This document shows, one piece after another, positions 53,530-61,707 of a stretch of DNA of 64,000 bases (positions are counted from its first letter, which is position 1; every line of letters begins with the position of its first letter). This stretch comes from JACQZU01 sp041908165. GTDB taxonomy: Bacteria; Acidobacteriota; Holophagae; Holophagales; Holophagaceae. The DNA lies in NCBI GenBank assembly GCA_041908165.1, contig JAYRFV010000116.1, positions 62,001 through 126,000 of the forward strand, in the 5' to 3' direction. A program made the position numbers and the translations under genes. Under the pieces are notes generated by a model. It made no database searches. It had not been told where the DNA came from and saw nothing but the letters and a program-made list of their open reading frames with translations.

Positions 53530-54408
53530 ATGCGTCCCACGCCCATCCCCGTCCTGCTCGCCGCCTCGAGCCTGGTGGCCCAGGGACCCTCCGCGGAACC
53601 CACCCTGGGCCAGCGGCTCCGCACCGAGCGCCCTGAAATCGAGCGCCTCCTGGCTGACGCCCAGCCCCGGGAGGCCCTGAAGCGGGCGGAGGCCCTCCTC
53701 CCCGCCGCTCCCCCGGCCTTCGACGCCACCGACACGCGGACCCAGGTCCAGAGCCACTTCAACAACCTCGCCCTGAGCCAGGCGTACTACCTGGCCTTCA
53801 AGGCGGCCGACGCCGCCGGCCACTGGGAGAAGGCCCTGGAGCACATCCGGAAGGCCCACGAGACCGCCGCCTCCAACCTCGCCGCGGTCAAGGACGCCTT
53901 CCCGAAGATCAGCGAGAACTTCGCTTCCAGCGGCCGCCGCAGCAAGGCGGTGCTGACCGAGCATGCCGAGATGATCAAGGCCCTGAGGGCCAAGCCCAAC
54001 CCGGACCCGGGCGAGCAGCAGACCCTCGACGGGGTCCTGAAGGAGGAGAAGAACATCGTCGAGGCCGAGAAGTGGTCCAAGGTCTTCCTCGGCTACCTCG
54101 ATGCGGCCAAGGAGGATGCCGAGCGGTACAAGCCCTTCGTGGCCGCCGAGGAGGCTAGGATCCAGGGACAGGAGGCCCAGATCGCGGAGTACAAGGCCGG
54201 CAAGGGCGAGAAGACCCGGTGGGTGGAGGCGATCATCGCCAATCCCTCCACCTATGCATCCCTGACCGAGAAGCGCGACCTGCTCGGATTCCTCTACCGC
54301 CTGAACGTCCTCGATCCGGAGAACCGGAAGGTGCTCCGCCAGATCGATGTGGTCCTGGGCAAGGCCGCGCCCGAGCCGGTCCGCAAGGGCAAGGGCAAGA
54401 CCCGCTGA
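53530..54408 (+). CDS. exported tetratricopeptide-like protein, paralog 2
   Basis: A 292-residue homologue of the preceding gene: signal peptide (residues 1-18), LGQRLRTERPEIERLL, SQAYYLAFKAADAAGHWEKALEHIRKA, and LLGFLYRLNVLDPENRKVLRQIDVV all align without gaps. The copies differ most in the middle (residues 105-180), where the second has a different loop. The shared GQEAQIAEYK(A/P)GKG(D/E)K motif is kept. Equal length and own promoters suggest a fairly recent duplication now diverging. A perfect hairpin terminator follows at 54416. Function is unknown. Confidence 0.78.
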   Translation: MRPTPIPVLLAASSLVAQGPSAEPTLGQRLRTERPEIERLLADAQPREALKRAEALLPAAPPAFDATDTRTQVQSHFNNLALSQAYYLAFKAADAAGHWEKALEHIRKAHETAASNLAAVKDAFPKISENFASSGRRSKAVLTEHAEMIKALRAKPNPDPGEQQTLDGVLKEEKNIVEAEKWSKVFLGYLDAAKEDAERYKPFVAAEEARIQGQEAQIAEYKAGKGEKTRWVEAIIANPSTYASLTEKRDLLGFLYRLNVLDPENRKVLRQIDVVLGKAAPEPVRKGKGKTR

Positions 54409-54415
54409 GGGTTGC

Positions 54416-54444
54416 GAAGGCCCGCGCCGGAAGCGCGGGCCTTC
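54416..54444. terminator. bidirectional hairpin terminator between convergent genes
   Basis: A 12-bp perfect stem, GAAGGCCCGCGC (54416-54427) with GCGCGGGCCTTC (54433-54444), loop of five. It separates the paralog-2 gene from the convergent NHL lipoprotein gene. T-runs are short on both sides. Confidence 0.75.
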
Positions 54445-54460
54445 AGGGACTGCCGGGAGC

Positions 54461-57025
54461 TCAGGGCGCGGTGACCAGCCAGACGCCGGTGGGCGTTCCC
54501 ACCAGCAGGTCGCCGGCGAGGGTGAAGGCCAGGGCGCTGGGCCGGTAGAGGGTTGCCGGCAAGGGACCGGGATAGGTCCCTGACTGCCCACGGGTTCCGA
54601 CCACCGTGGTTACCTCTCCGGCGGGAGTGACCTTGCGCACCAGGTCGTTGGCGAAGTCCGCCACGAACAGGTTCCCCGCGCCATCCAGGGCGAGGGACCA
54701 GGGGCTGTTGAAGCGTGCCGCGGCGCCGGTGCCGTCGGCGTCGCCGGCAACCCCAGGCATCCCCGCGAGGGTGGTCACCACGCCCGCGGGCGTGATCTTG
54801 CGAATGGTGTGGGCGGACCAGTCGGAGACGTACAGGTTGCCGATGGCGTCGCGGACGATGCCGACCGGGCCCGTGAACCGGGCCGCGGCGCCCGTACCGT
54901 CCAAATGGCCGGAGGCGCCGAGCTGCCCGGCGAAGGTGGTCACCACCCCTGCCGGCGTGACCTTGCGGATCGCGCTGTTGTCGGTGTCCGCCACGTAGAC
55001 GTTGCCCGCGTTGTCGATCGCCGTGCCGTGCGGGCTCTTGAACCGGGCGGCGGCCCCGGTTCCATCCACCGACCCAGAGGCGCCCCCGAGGCCCGCGAGG
55101 GTCGTGACGACGCCGGCGGACGAGACCTTGCGGACCGTCTGGCCGGTGGCGTCGCCGAGGACGAGGTTGCCGGCGCTGTCGAGGGACATGTTGGCGATGT
55201 AGAGGTTCCGGAACTGCGCAGAGGCGCCCGTGCCGTCGGCCGTGCCGTAGGTCCCTCCTGCGAGGGTGCTCACGGTGGCCCCGCTGATCCGCCGGACCTT
55301 GTAGTTGTAGGCATCGGCCACGAGGATGCCGCCCGTGCCATCCACCAGCAGCGCGTCGACCTCGTTGAACCTCGCCTCCGCCAGCGTGCCGTCGGTGCTG
55401 CCGGTCGCGAAGTAGGTGCCGGCGAGGGTGGTCACCTGGCCGCCGGCGATTTTCCGGATGGTTCCATTGGCCCAGTCGGAGACGTACACCGCCCCGTCGG
55501 CGCCGACGGCCAGGGCGCAGGGGCCGGTGAACCGGGCGTCGGCGGCGGCACCGTCCTGGTAGCCGGAGCTTCCGCCGGCCAGGGTGCTGACTTCCCCGGT
55601 GGCGGGGTTCACCTTGCGGATCCGGTGCGAACTCCAGTCGGCCGCGTAGAGCATCCCGTCCGGTCCCAGGGCCATGCCGCAGGTCCAGCTGAACCGCGCC
55701 GCGCCGCCCACCCCGTCGGTGGTGCCACTCACCCCGGGACTTCCTGCCAGGGTGCTGACCTCGCCGGTGGCGAGGACCAGCTTGCGCAGCACGGAATTGC
55801 TGACATCGACGATGAACAGGTTGCCCGTGCCGTCGAGGACCAGGGCGCGGACCTGGTCGCCGAACTTGGCGCTGGCGGCGGGACCGTCCTGGTGGCCGGA
55901 AGCTCCGACCGTGCCGGCGATGGTGGTGGTGGTGCCGTCCGCCAGGACCTTGCGGATCACCTGATTCCCGGCGTCGCCCACGTACACCGAGCCGCTGCCG
56001 TCCACCGCGAGGCCCTGCAGGTTGCCGCCGAACCGGACCGCGGCGCCGATGCCGTTGACATGGCCGAACTGGCCGGCGGTGCCGGCGAGGGTGGTCACCA
56101 CTCCGGCGGGCGTCACCTTCCGCAGGGTGCCGTTGCCGTAGTCGCCCACGTAGAGGTTGCCGCTGCCATCGATCGCCAGGCCCCGGGGCTGGTTGAACCG
56201 GGCAGCGCCGCCCGTGCCATCGGCGCTGCCGGACTTCCCGGCGGTGCCGACGAAGGTGCTGACCAGGCCTGTCGATGTGACCTTCCGGATGGTGTGGTTG
56301 GTGGAGTCGGTGACGTACAGGCTGCCGGCTGCATCGCGCACCGCGTACCAGAGCAGGGAGAACCGTGCCGCGGCCCCCTGGCCGTCGAGGTTTCCGACAC
56401 TGGACGCGCTCCCGGCGAACCAGTCGAGGCCGCGGGCGGCGATCTGGAGCGTGGCGCTCGCGTCCGGTCCCAGGGGATTGCTGGCGACCAGCGTGTAGGT
56501 TCCGCGCCGCGCGGGCGACACGCCGATGGTGGTCATTCCCTGGACCGAATTGCCGTTCAGGGTCAGCGCGGAGGTCCGGGCGCCCAGGGTCCAGTTCAGG
56601 ATCGCCGGTGAGCCCATGTTCACGACCGCCGAAGGGGTGGTGAAGGAGCTGATGCTCGGCGGATTGGTTTCCACGTTCACGGTGGCGTCGGCCGTGATGC
56701 TGGCGTTGGCCGCGTTGGTGACGGTGAGCGTGTAGGTGGTGGTGCTCTGCGGCGTGACCGGGTAGGCGGTGCCGGAGGTGGCGCTGGCGGTCACCTGGCT
56801 GCTGTTCGTCCCGGCGCTGCCGATCTTGCCGGTGCCGTTGCTGAACACGCCGGTCAACTGCGACGTCTCGTTCCGGAAGATCTGCGAGGCGCTGGCCGTG
56901 AAGGTGCCGATGGTCGGGTTCGCCGGCGGCGGCGGCGTCGAGCTTCCGCCGCCTCCGCCTCCGCAGGCGAGTTGGAGGCAGAGTGCCCCGAGAAGGGTGG
57001 TCAAGGTGGCGATCGGTCGGGACAT
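54461..57025 (-). CDS. NHL-repeat lipoprotein
   Basis: An 854-residue lipoprotein: signal peptide ending in the lipobox LQLAC (Cys21), a glycine run and a proline run. Two immunoglobulin-like segments follow (about residues 35-215), then some twelve NHL units of about 56 residues. Each unit reads roughly TTLAG-x-x-G-x-x-DG-x-GAAARF-x-x-P-x-GLA-x-D-x-x-GNLYVAD-x-x-N-x-x-IRKV. These would form two beta-propellers on the outer surface. The last unit is shorter and caps the array. The ligand and partner are unknown. The ATG has GGAG eight bases upstream, and an AT-rich promoter region lies before it. Confidence 0.85.
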   Translation of the reverse strand: MSRPIATLTTLLGALCLQLACGGGGGGSSTPPPPANPTIGTFTASASQIFRNETSQLTGVFSNGTGKIGSAGTNSSQVTASATSGTAYPVTPQSTTTYTLTVTNAANASITADATVNVETNPPSISSFTTPSAVVNMGSPAILNWTLGARTSALTLNGNSVQGMTTIGVSPARRGTYTLVASNPLGPDASATLQIAARGLDWFAGSASSVGNLDGQGAAARFSLLWYAVRDAAGSLYVTDSTNHTIRKVTSTGLVSTFVGTAGKSGSADGTGGAARFNQPRGLAIDGSGNLYVGDYGNGTLRKVTPAGVVTTLAGTAGQFGHVNGIGAAVRFGGNLQGLAVDGSGSVYVGDAGNQVIRKVLADGTTTTIAGTVGASGHQDGPAASAKFGDQVRALVLDGTGNLFIVDVSNSVLRKLVLATGEVSTLAGSPGVSGTTDGVGGAARFSWTCGMALGPDGMLYAADWSSHRIRKVNPATGEVSTLAGGSSGYQDGAAADARFTGPCALAVGADGAVYVSDWANGTIRKIAGGQVTTLAGTYFATGSTDGTLAEARFNEVDALLVDGTGGILVADAYNYKVRRISGATVSTLAGGTYGTADGTGASAQFRNLYIANMSLDSAGNLVLGDATGQTVRKVSSAGVVTTLAGLGGASGSVDGTGAAARFKSPHGTAIDNAGNVYVADTDNSAIRKVTPAGVVTTFAGQLGASGHLDGTGAAARFTGPVGIVRDAIGNLYVSDWSAHTIRKITPAGVVTTLAGMPGVAGDADGTGAAARFNSPWSLALDGAGNLFVADFANDLVRKVTPAGEVTTVVGTRGQSGTYPGPLPATLYRPSALAFTLAGDLLVGTPTGVWLVTAP

Positions 57026-57059
57026 GCAGGCTCCGGATCGTGCAGTTCTTGGAAGTGAG

Positions 57060-57140
57060 TCATTCGTTTTTTTCACAATGGCTTGATTTGATTTGATGGG
57101 AAAAATCATTATCAAGCAATTCTTGAAGATTGAAATCGAG
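57060..57140 (-). promoter_or_regulatory. AT-rich promoter/operator region of the NHL lipoprotein gene
   Basis: About 80 bases much richer in A and T than the surrounding DNA. It contains an inverted repeat TCAAG-CAATT-CTTGA (57112-57126), a triple TTGAT repeat (57083-57097) and, on the minus strand, a possible -10 GATAAT within TTGCTTGATAATG. The inverted repeat could be an operator for a dimeric regulator. Spacing to a -35 box is not clear. Confidence 0.45.
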
Positions 57141-57223
57141 ATGGAGTCCATCTGTCAATAGCCTTTCCAGCGCACCTACCGGTTCAACCCGGGCGGCCCC
57201 GGCCGTGCTGGTAGCCTCGAGCC

Positions 57224-59476
57224 ATGGCCCGCCGCACTCCACCGCCGTCCCGTCCATCCTTCCGGCCGCCGACGCCGCGCCATCCCGGCGCGCGGGCCGG
57301 CGAGACCTTCGAGGCCACCTTCCTGGGCCACCCCGAAGGCACCGGCGGCTTCCTCCGTCCCCTCGGTGCCCAGAAGGGGCAGGGCCTCGACCTGCTCGTC
57401 GACTGGCGGGATGCCCGCGGAACGATCCACGGCGACCGGGTCCAGGCCGAGGTGTGCGGGGAGACCTGGGACGGCCGCCTCAAAGGCGCGGTGGTCCGCA
57501 TCCTCGCCCGCGGCGAGCAGCCCATCCCGGCCCACCTGCAGAAGCAGGAGTGGGGATGGCGCGCGATCCCCCTGGAACCACGGCTGCAGCAGATCGTCTC
57601 GGTGCCGCCCAGCGACCTGGCCGGCGACGGCGACCTGGTCAGCGTCAAGCTGAACGCCGACCCCGGCGCCCAGCAGCTGCGCGGGGTGGTGGTGGCCCGG
57701 CTGGGCCGGCCCACCGACCTGAAGATCGAGAACCGCCTCACCGCCGCCCTGTTCAACCTCCGCACCGAATTCCCGAAGGCGGTGATGGAGGAGCTGGCCC
57801 CCTTCCCCACCGCGATCCCGGCGGACTGGATCCAGGGCCGCGAGGACCTGCGCGGCGCCCTCACCTGCACCATCGATCCCCCCACCGCCCAGGATTTCGA
57901 CGACGCCATCAGCCTGGAGCCGCTGCCTCCCGAGGACGGAGGCGGCTGGCTGCTGGGCGTGCACATCGCCGACGTCAGCCACTATGTCCCCGAGGCCGGC
58001 CCCCTGGACCTGGAGGCCCGCCTTCGTGGCACCTCGGTGTACTTCCCCGACGAATGCATCCCGATGCTGCCCGAGCGCCTGAGCGGCGAGCTGTGCAGCC
58101 TGCGCGAGGGCGTCGACCGGCTCACCCTCAGCGCCTGGATCACCCTCGGGCCGAAGCTGGACGTGGTCGAGACGCGGTTCAGCGAAAGTGTCATCCGCAG
58201 CCGCCGTCGGCTCGCCTACGACGAGGTCAAGGCCGCCTGCATCGACCTCGACCGGCCCTGCCGCGAGGCCTTCGGCGAGGACCTCTGCGCCATGCTCGAC
58301 GAGGCCCTGCGCGTCTCCAGGGCGCTCACCGCCAAGCGCCTCGGGCGCGGCGCCCTCAATCTCGACACCGAGGAGACCGAGTTCGTCTTCGATGCCGAAG
58401 GCCGCCCGGTGGACGCCCGCAAGTACGCCCGCCACGACGCCCACCGGATGATCGAGGAGTTCATGCTGCTGGCCAACGAGGCCGTGGCGGCCTTCTTCAC
58501 CCGCCGCAAGCTGCCCAGCATCTACCGCATCCACGACGAGCCGGATCCGCTCAAGCTGGAGGTCTTCAAGGAGGTCGCCCTGGCCCTGGGCCTGCTGCGG
58601 CCCTTCGAGGCGCCCACACCGGAAATCCTCAACAGGCTGCTGGACAGGATCCGCGGCGGCCCGCTCGAGGCCATGCTGAACACCCTGCTGGTGCGCAGCC
58701 TCAAGCGCGCGGCCTACAGCGTCGACAACATCGGCCACTCCGGCCTGGCGCTGCAGGACTACCTGCACTTCACCAGCCCGATCCGCCGCTACCCCGACCT
58801 GGTCGTGCACCGCCTGCTGCGCCGCGCGCTGCGCGGCGAGCCCTTCCCGGAGGCGCTGAAGGGCCTGCTGGCGATGCTCGCCAAGCAGTCCAGCGACGCC
58901 GAGCAGGCCGCCACCGAGGCCGAGCGCGAGAACGACCGCTGGAAGACCTGCCTGGTGATGAAGGGCCGCATCGGCCAGCGCTTCGAGGGCGTGGTCCAGG
59001 GCTTCTCCGCCAAGGTGATGTTCGTGAAGCTGACCCGCCCCTTCGTCGAGGTCGGGGTTCCGCTGGGCGCCCTTGGCGGCGGCTTCGAGGTGGACGAGCA
59101 CCGCACCCGGGCCGCCGGCATGAAGGGCCAGGTCGTGCTCGCCATTGGCGACACGCTCAAGGTGGAGGTCACCGGCGTGGACGAGGACCTGCGCCGGGTC
59201 AGCGCCTGGGTGGTGGAAGCCCAGGCGCTGGACGGCAAGGGCAAGCGGACGACCTTTGTGCCCAGCCTCTCGGCCCCGGCCACCCTGCGGGAGGCCGACT
59301 TCGTCGGCGAGAGGCCCCGTGGACGGGTCGCGCCGGGCCAGGGCGGCGAGCGGCCGCGGCGCGACGGCCGCCCCTCCGGCCGGCCGCCGACGCCGGCGCG
59401 GGCCGGCGGCGGTCCGGCCAGGCCCGCCCGCACGGGCGCCGGCCGGCCGCAGCCGACCGGGCGCAAGAAGCGCTGA
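57224..59476 (+). CDS. rnr: ribonuclease R (RNase II/RNB family)
   Basis: A 750-residue 3'-5' exoribonuclease that degrades structured RNA. The N-terminal cold-shock-like domains span residues about 25-165. The RNB domain carries the four catalytic aspartates in TIDPPTAQDFDDAIS (Asp218, 224, 226, 227), HIADVSHYV and YFPDECIPMLPERLSGELCSL (in part). The S1 domain lies at about 575-660 (GVVQGFSAKVMFVKL). A basic Arg/Pro/Gly tail of about 60 residues follows, as in RNase R rather than RNase II. The start ATG fits the N-terminal basic stretch. Confidence 0.95.
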   Translation: MARRTPPPSRPSFRPPTPRHPGARAGETFEATFLGHPEGTGGFLRPLGAQKGQGLDLLVDWRDARGTIHGDRVQAEVCGETWDGRLKGAVVRILARGEQPIPAHLQKQEWGWRAIPLEPRLQQIVSVPPSDLAGDGDLVSVKLNADPGAQQLRGVVVARLGRPTDLKIENRLTAALFNLRTEFPKAVMEELAPFPTAIPADWIQGREDLRGALTCTIDPPTAQDFDDAISLEPLPPEDGGGWLLGVHIADVSHYVPEAGPLDLEARLRGTSVYFPDECIPMLPERLSGELCSLREGVDRLTLSAWITLGPKLDVVETRFSESVIRSRRRLAYDEVKAACIDLDRPCREAFGEDLCAMLDEALRVSRALTAKRLGRGALNLDTEETEFVFDAEGRPVDARKYARHDAHRMIEEFMLLANEAVAAFFTRRKLPSIYRIHDEPDPLKLEVFKEVALALGLLRPFEAPTPEILNRLLDRIRGGPLEAMLNTLLVRSLKRAAYSVDNIGHSGLALQDYLHFTSPIRRYPDLVVHRLLRRALRGEPFPEALKGLLAMLAKQSSDAEQAATEAERENDRWKTCLVMKGRIGQRFEGVVQGFSAKVMFVKLTRPFVEVGVPLGALGGGFEVDEHRTRAAGMKGQVVLAIGDTLKVEVTGVDEDLRRVSAWVVEAQALDGKGKRTTFVPSLSAPATLREADFVGERPRGRVAPGQGGERPRRDGRPSGRPPTPARAGGGPARPARTGAGRPQPTGRKKR

Positions 59477-59480
59477 GCGG

Positions 59481-59894
59481 CTACTGGTTGTAGCGCGCGC
59501 AGAGGTAGGAGATGCCGACGCCCATGACCTGCTCCCAGGCCGCTTCGACGTCTGCCGACGCGTCCGGATCGCAGCCGCGGACGGCCTCCAGCAGGCTGTC
59601 CAGCCAGAGGTCGTAGAGTTCGGCGCCGATGGCGAGCTGCCGGGCGCCGTGCCGCTCCGCCAGGCCGTCCAGGTGCGCAAGCTGGCCTCCGCCGTCGTTC
59701 TGCGCCGCCCGCAGCATCAGGTTGAAGGAGGCGTTCAGCATCTGCTTCTGCCTCACGAAGTCGGTTCCGGCGAACTTCTCCCGGACCTTGGGCGAGGACG
59801 CCAGGAACAGCTCGTAGAAGCGGTCCAGGAACCCCGGCTGGGCGGTGCAGCGGGCGAGGCTCTGCTCGAAGGTCCGAAGGGTGGCGGTGTCCAT
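59481..59894 (-). CDS. single-domain globin
   Basis: A 137-residue haem protein of the bacterial single-domain globin type. The proximal His82 is in LAERHGARQL, and the C-D region FAGTDFVRQKQML is a pattern common to bacterial globins. It has the usual seven to eight helices. Roles in the family include oxygen or nitric oxide binding and gas sensing; enzyme activity cannot be told. It follows the FHA-GAF-PP2C phosphatase gene by ten bases on the same strand, so it may be co-transcribed with that signalling protein. Confidence 0.88.
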   Translation of the reverse strand: MDTATLRTFEQSLARCTAQPGFLDRFYELFLASSPKVREKFAGTDFVRQKQMLNASFNLMLRAAQNDGGGQLAHLDGLAERHGARQLAIGAELYDLWLDSLLEAVRGCDPDASADVEAAWEQVMGVGISYLCARYNQ

Positions 59895-59904
59895 GGGCTC
59901 CTTC

Positions 59905-61551
59905 CTAGGCCGTGCGCCGGACCAGGACGATGGTCTGGTCGTCGGCCAGGGGCGCGCCCTTGGTGTGGCGCAGCAACGCCTCGTTGAGGCCGCGGTGGAG
60001 GTCCTCCAGGGGTGGCGCCCCCAGGTTGCGGAGCACCTCGGCGATGAGGTCGATGTCGAACTCGACACCCTCCGGGTTGGCGGCCTCGGTGATCCCGTCC
60101 GTGTACAGGAACAGCAGGTCGCCGGGCTGCAAGTGCAGGGCGCCCTGGCCGTACTCGCCGCCGGGGAACATGGCCAACGGGAAACCCTGGCTGGGCAGCA
60201 GTTCCTGGGTGCCGTCGGCGCGCAGCAGCAGGATCGGGTTGTGGCCGGCGTTGGTGAAGGTCAGGGAGCCGTCGCGCGGATCCAGCAGGGCCAGGAAGGC
60301 GGTGATGAAGCGGTTGGTGGTGGTGCGCTTGCTGAGGGCCAGGGAGAGCTTGCCGGCCAGCGCCGCCGGCTCAGCGGCATCCTCGCTCCAGGCCTGCATG
60401 AAGGCCTGGAAGGTGGCCATCAGCAGGCCCGGTCCGATGCCCTTGCCCGCCACATCGGCGATCGCCAGCCAGGTCTTGCCGTCCGGACCGGGCCAGGCGC
60501 CGTAGAGGTCCCCGGACACCTGCCGGCAGGCCACGTTGATCCCGAACAGGTCGAAGCGCTGCAGCTCCGGCAGCCGGTCGGGCAGGATCCGCACCTGGAT
60601 CTGCCGGGCCAGGGCCATCTCCTTTTCCATGATCCGCTTCTGCGCCACCTCCTCGGTGAGGCGCGCGGCGCGGATCTTGGCGGCGACCATGTGCCCCAGC
60701 ACCGCCACCAGCCGGAGGTCCTCCTCGGTGAACGGCACGCGCATGGGCCCGGCGTCCAGGTAGACCATGCCGACCACCTCGCCGCCGTGCTCCAGCGGCA
60801 CCGTCATGATCGAGGTGATCCCGCTGGTCACCAGCGACTGCGCCTGGGCCAGCTTCGAATCGAGCAGCGGGTTGTTGATGAGCAGGGCCTCGCGGCGCTG
60901 CAGGGCCGCGTCCAGCATGGTCTGCGACAGCTTCACCTGGAAGTCCTGGCCCCGGCTCGCGGAGCGCGCCGACACCTGGACCATCGCACCGGAGGCGTCC
61001 TTCAGCAGGACCACGCCGCGCCCCGGCTTGAGGAACGCGTAGAGCTGCTCGAGCAGGCCCCACAGCATCATCTCGGTGGGGATGTCGCCGAGCATCTCGA
61101 CGCTGAGGGTGTGGACGATGTCCAGCGCCTCCTTGTAGCGGGCTTCCTTGCTCGAGCCGCGGTCACCGGACTGCGAGGAGGTCCGAAGCTGGTCCACCCG
61201 CATGATCAGGGAGACGTTGGCCTGGGGGACGTCGCCGGCCTCCGCCTGCACCGCGGCGGCGACCTTCGGTTCCAGGTGGAAGGTCAGCCGGCCGAAGACC
61301 AGGTCGTCCCGCTCGGTGACCGGACGGACTCCCTGCAGCAGCGTTCCGCTGACCAGGGTCCCGTTGCGCGAGCCGAGATCCTCCAGCAAGGCCGAGCCAT
61401 CCTTCCAGAGCAGCCGCGCATGGTTCCGCGACAGGCTGGAGTCCTCCAGCACCAGGTCGTTGGAGGAGGCCCGGCCGATGCTGATCTCCGGCTTCTCCTT
61501 CCCGAGCAGGAGGGGTGGGCGTCCAGGGAGCCGTATCCAGTATTCGGCCAT
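59905..61551 (-). CDS. FHA-GAF-PP2C (SpoIIE-type) phosphatase
   Basis: A 548-residue cytosolic phosphatase. The FHA domain (1-95) keeps the phospho-Thr-reading residues: IGRASSND (25-32), SRNHA (41-45) and GSRNGT (60-65). A GAF domain spans about 145-305 with LSVEMLGDIPTEMMLWGLL and VPLEHGGEVVGMVYLD (in part). The PP2C phosphatase (320-545) has VSGDLYGAW, IADVAGKGIGP and LADDQTIVLV. FHA input suggests that it binds a phosphorylated kinase or target, probably the Ser/Thr kinase encoded divergently at 61708. Signals from gas or redox, via the co-transcribed globin, are possible. Confidence 0.94.
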   Translation of the reverse strand: MAEYWIRLPGRPPLLLGKEKPEISIGRASSNDLVLEDSSLSRNHARLLWKDGSALLEDLGSRNGTLVSGTLLQGVRPVTERDDLVFGRLTFHLEPKVAAAVQAEAGDVPQANVSLIMRVDQLRTSSQSGDRGSSKEARYKEALDIVHTLSVEMLGDIPTEMMLWGLLEQLYAFLKPGRGVVLLKDASGAMVQVSARSASRGQDFQVKLSQTMLDAALQRREALLINNPLLDSKLAQAQSLVTSGITSIMTVPLEHGGEVVGMVYLDAGPMRVPFTEEDLRLVAVLGHMVAAKIRAARLTEEVAQKRIMEKEMALARQIQVRILPDRLPELQRFDLFGINVACRQVSGDLYGAWPGPDGKTWLAIADVAGKGIGPGLLMATFQAFMQAWSEDAAEPAALAGKLSLALSKRTTTNRFITAFLALLDPRDGSLTFTNAGHNPILLLRADGTQELLPSQGFPLAMFPGGEYGQGALHLQPGDLLFLYTDGITEAANPEGVEFDIDLIAEVLRNLGAPPLEDLHRGLNEALLRHTKGAPLADDQTIVLVRRTA

Positions 61552-61707
61552 GGTGTTTCCTTGGGCTGACAGTGGCAGGAAAAAACATAGCAACCACGTT
61601 AATCATCAATGTTTTGGTATCTCACCTCCCAGGGTGGTCCGTACTATTCTGGAAATCAAGTCTCAACCACAACGATCCCACGACACCCGCAGCGAGGGAG
61701 GCAGCGC

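Noticed and set aside
61614..61647. TTGGTA ... TACTAT before the Ser/Thr kinase gene as a promoter
   Set aside because: The spacer is 22 bases, too long for a sigma-70 site. The region is AT-rich and likely regulatory, but I cannot place a -10 or -35.
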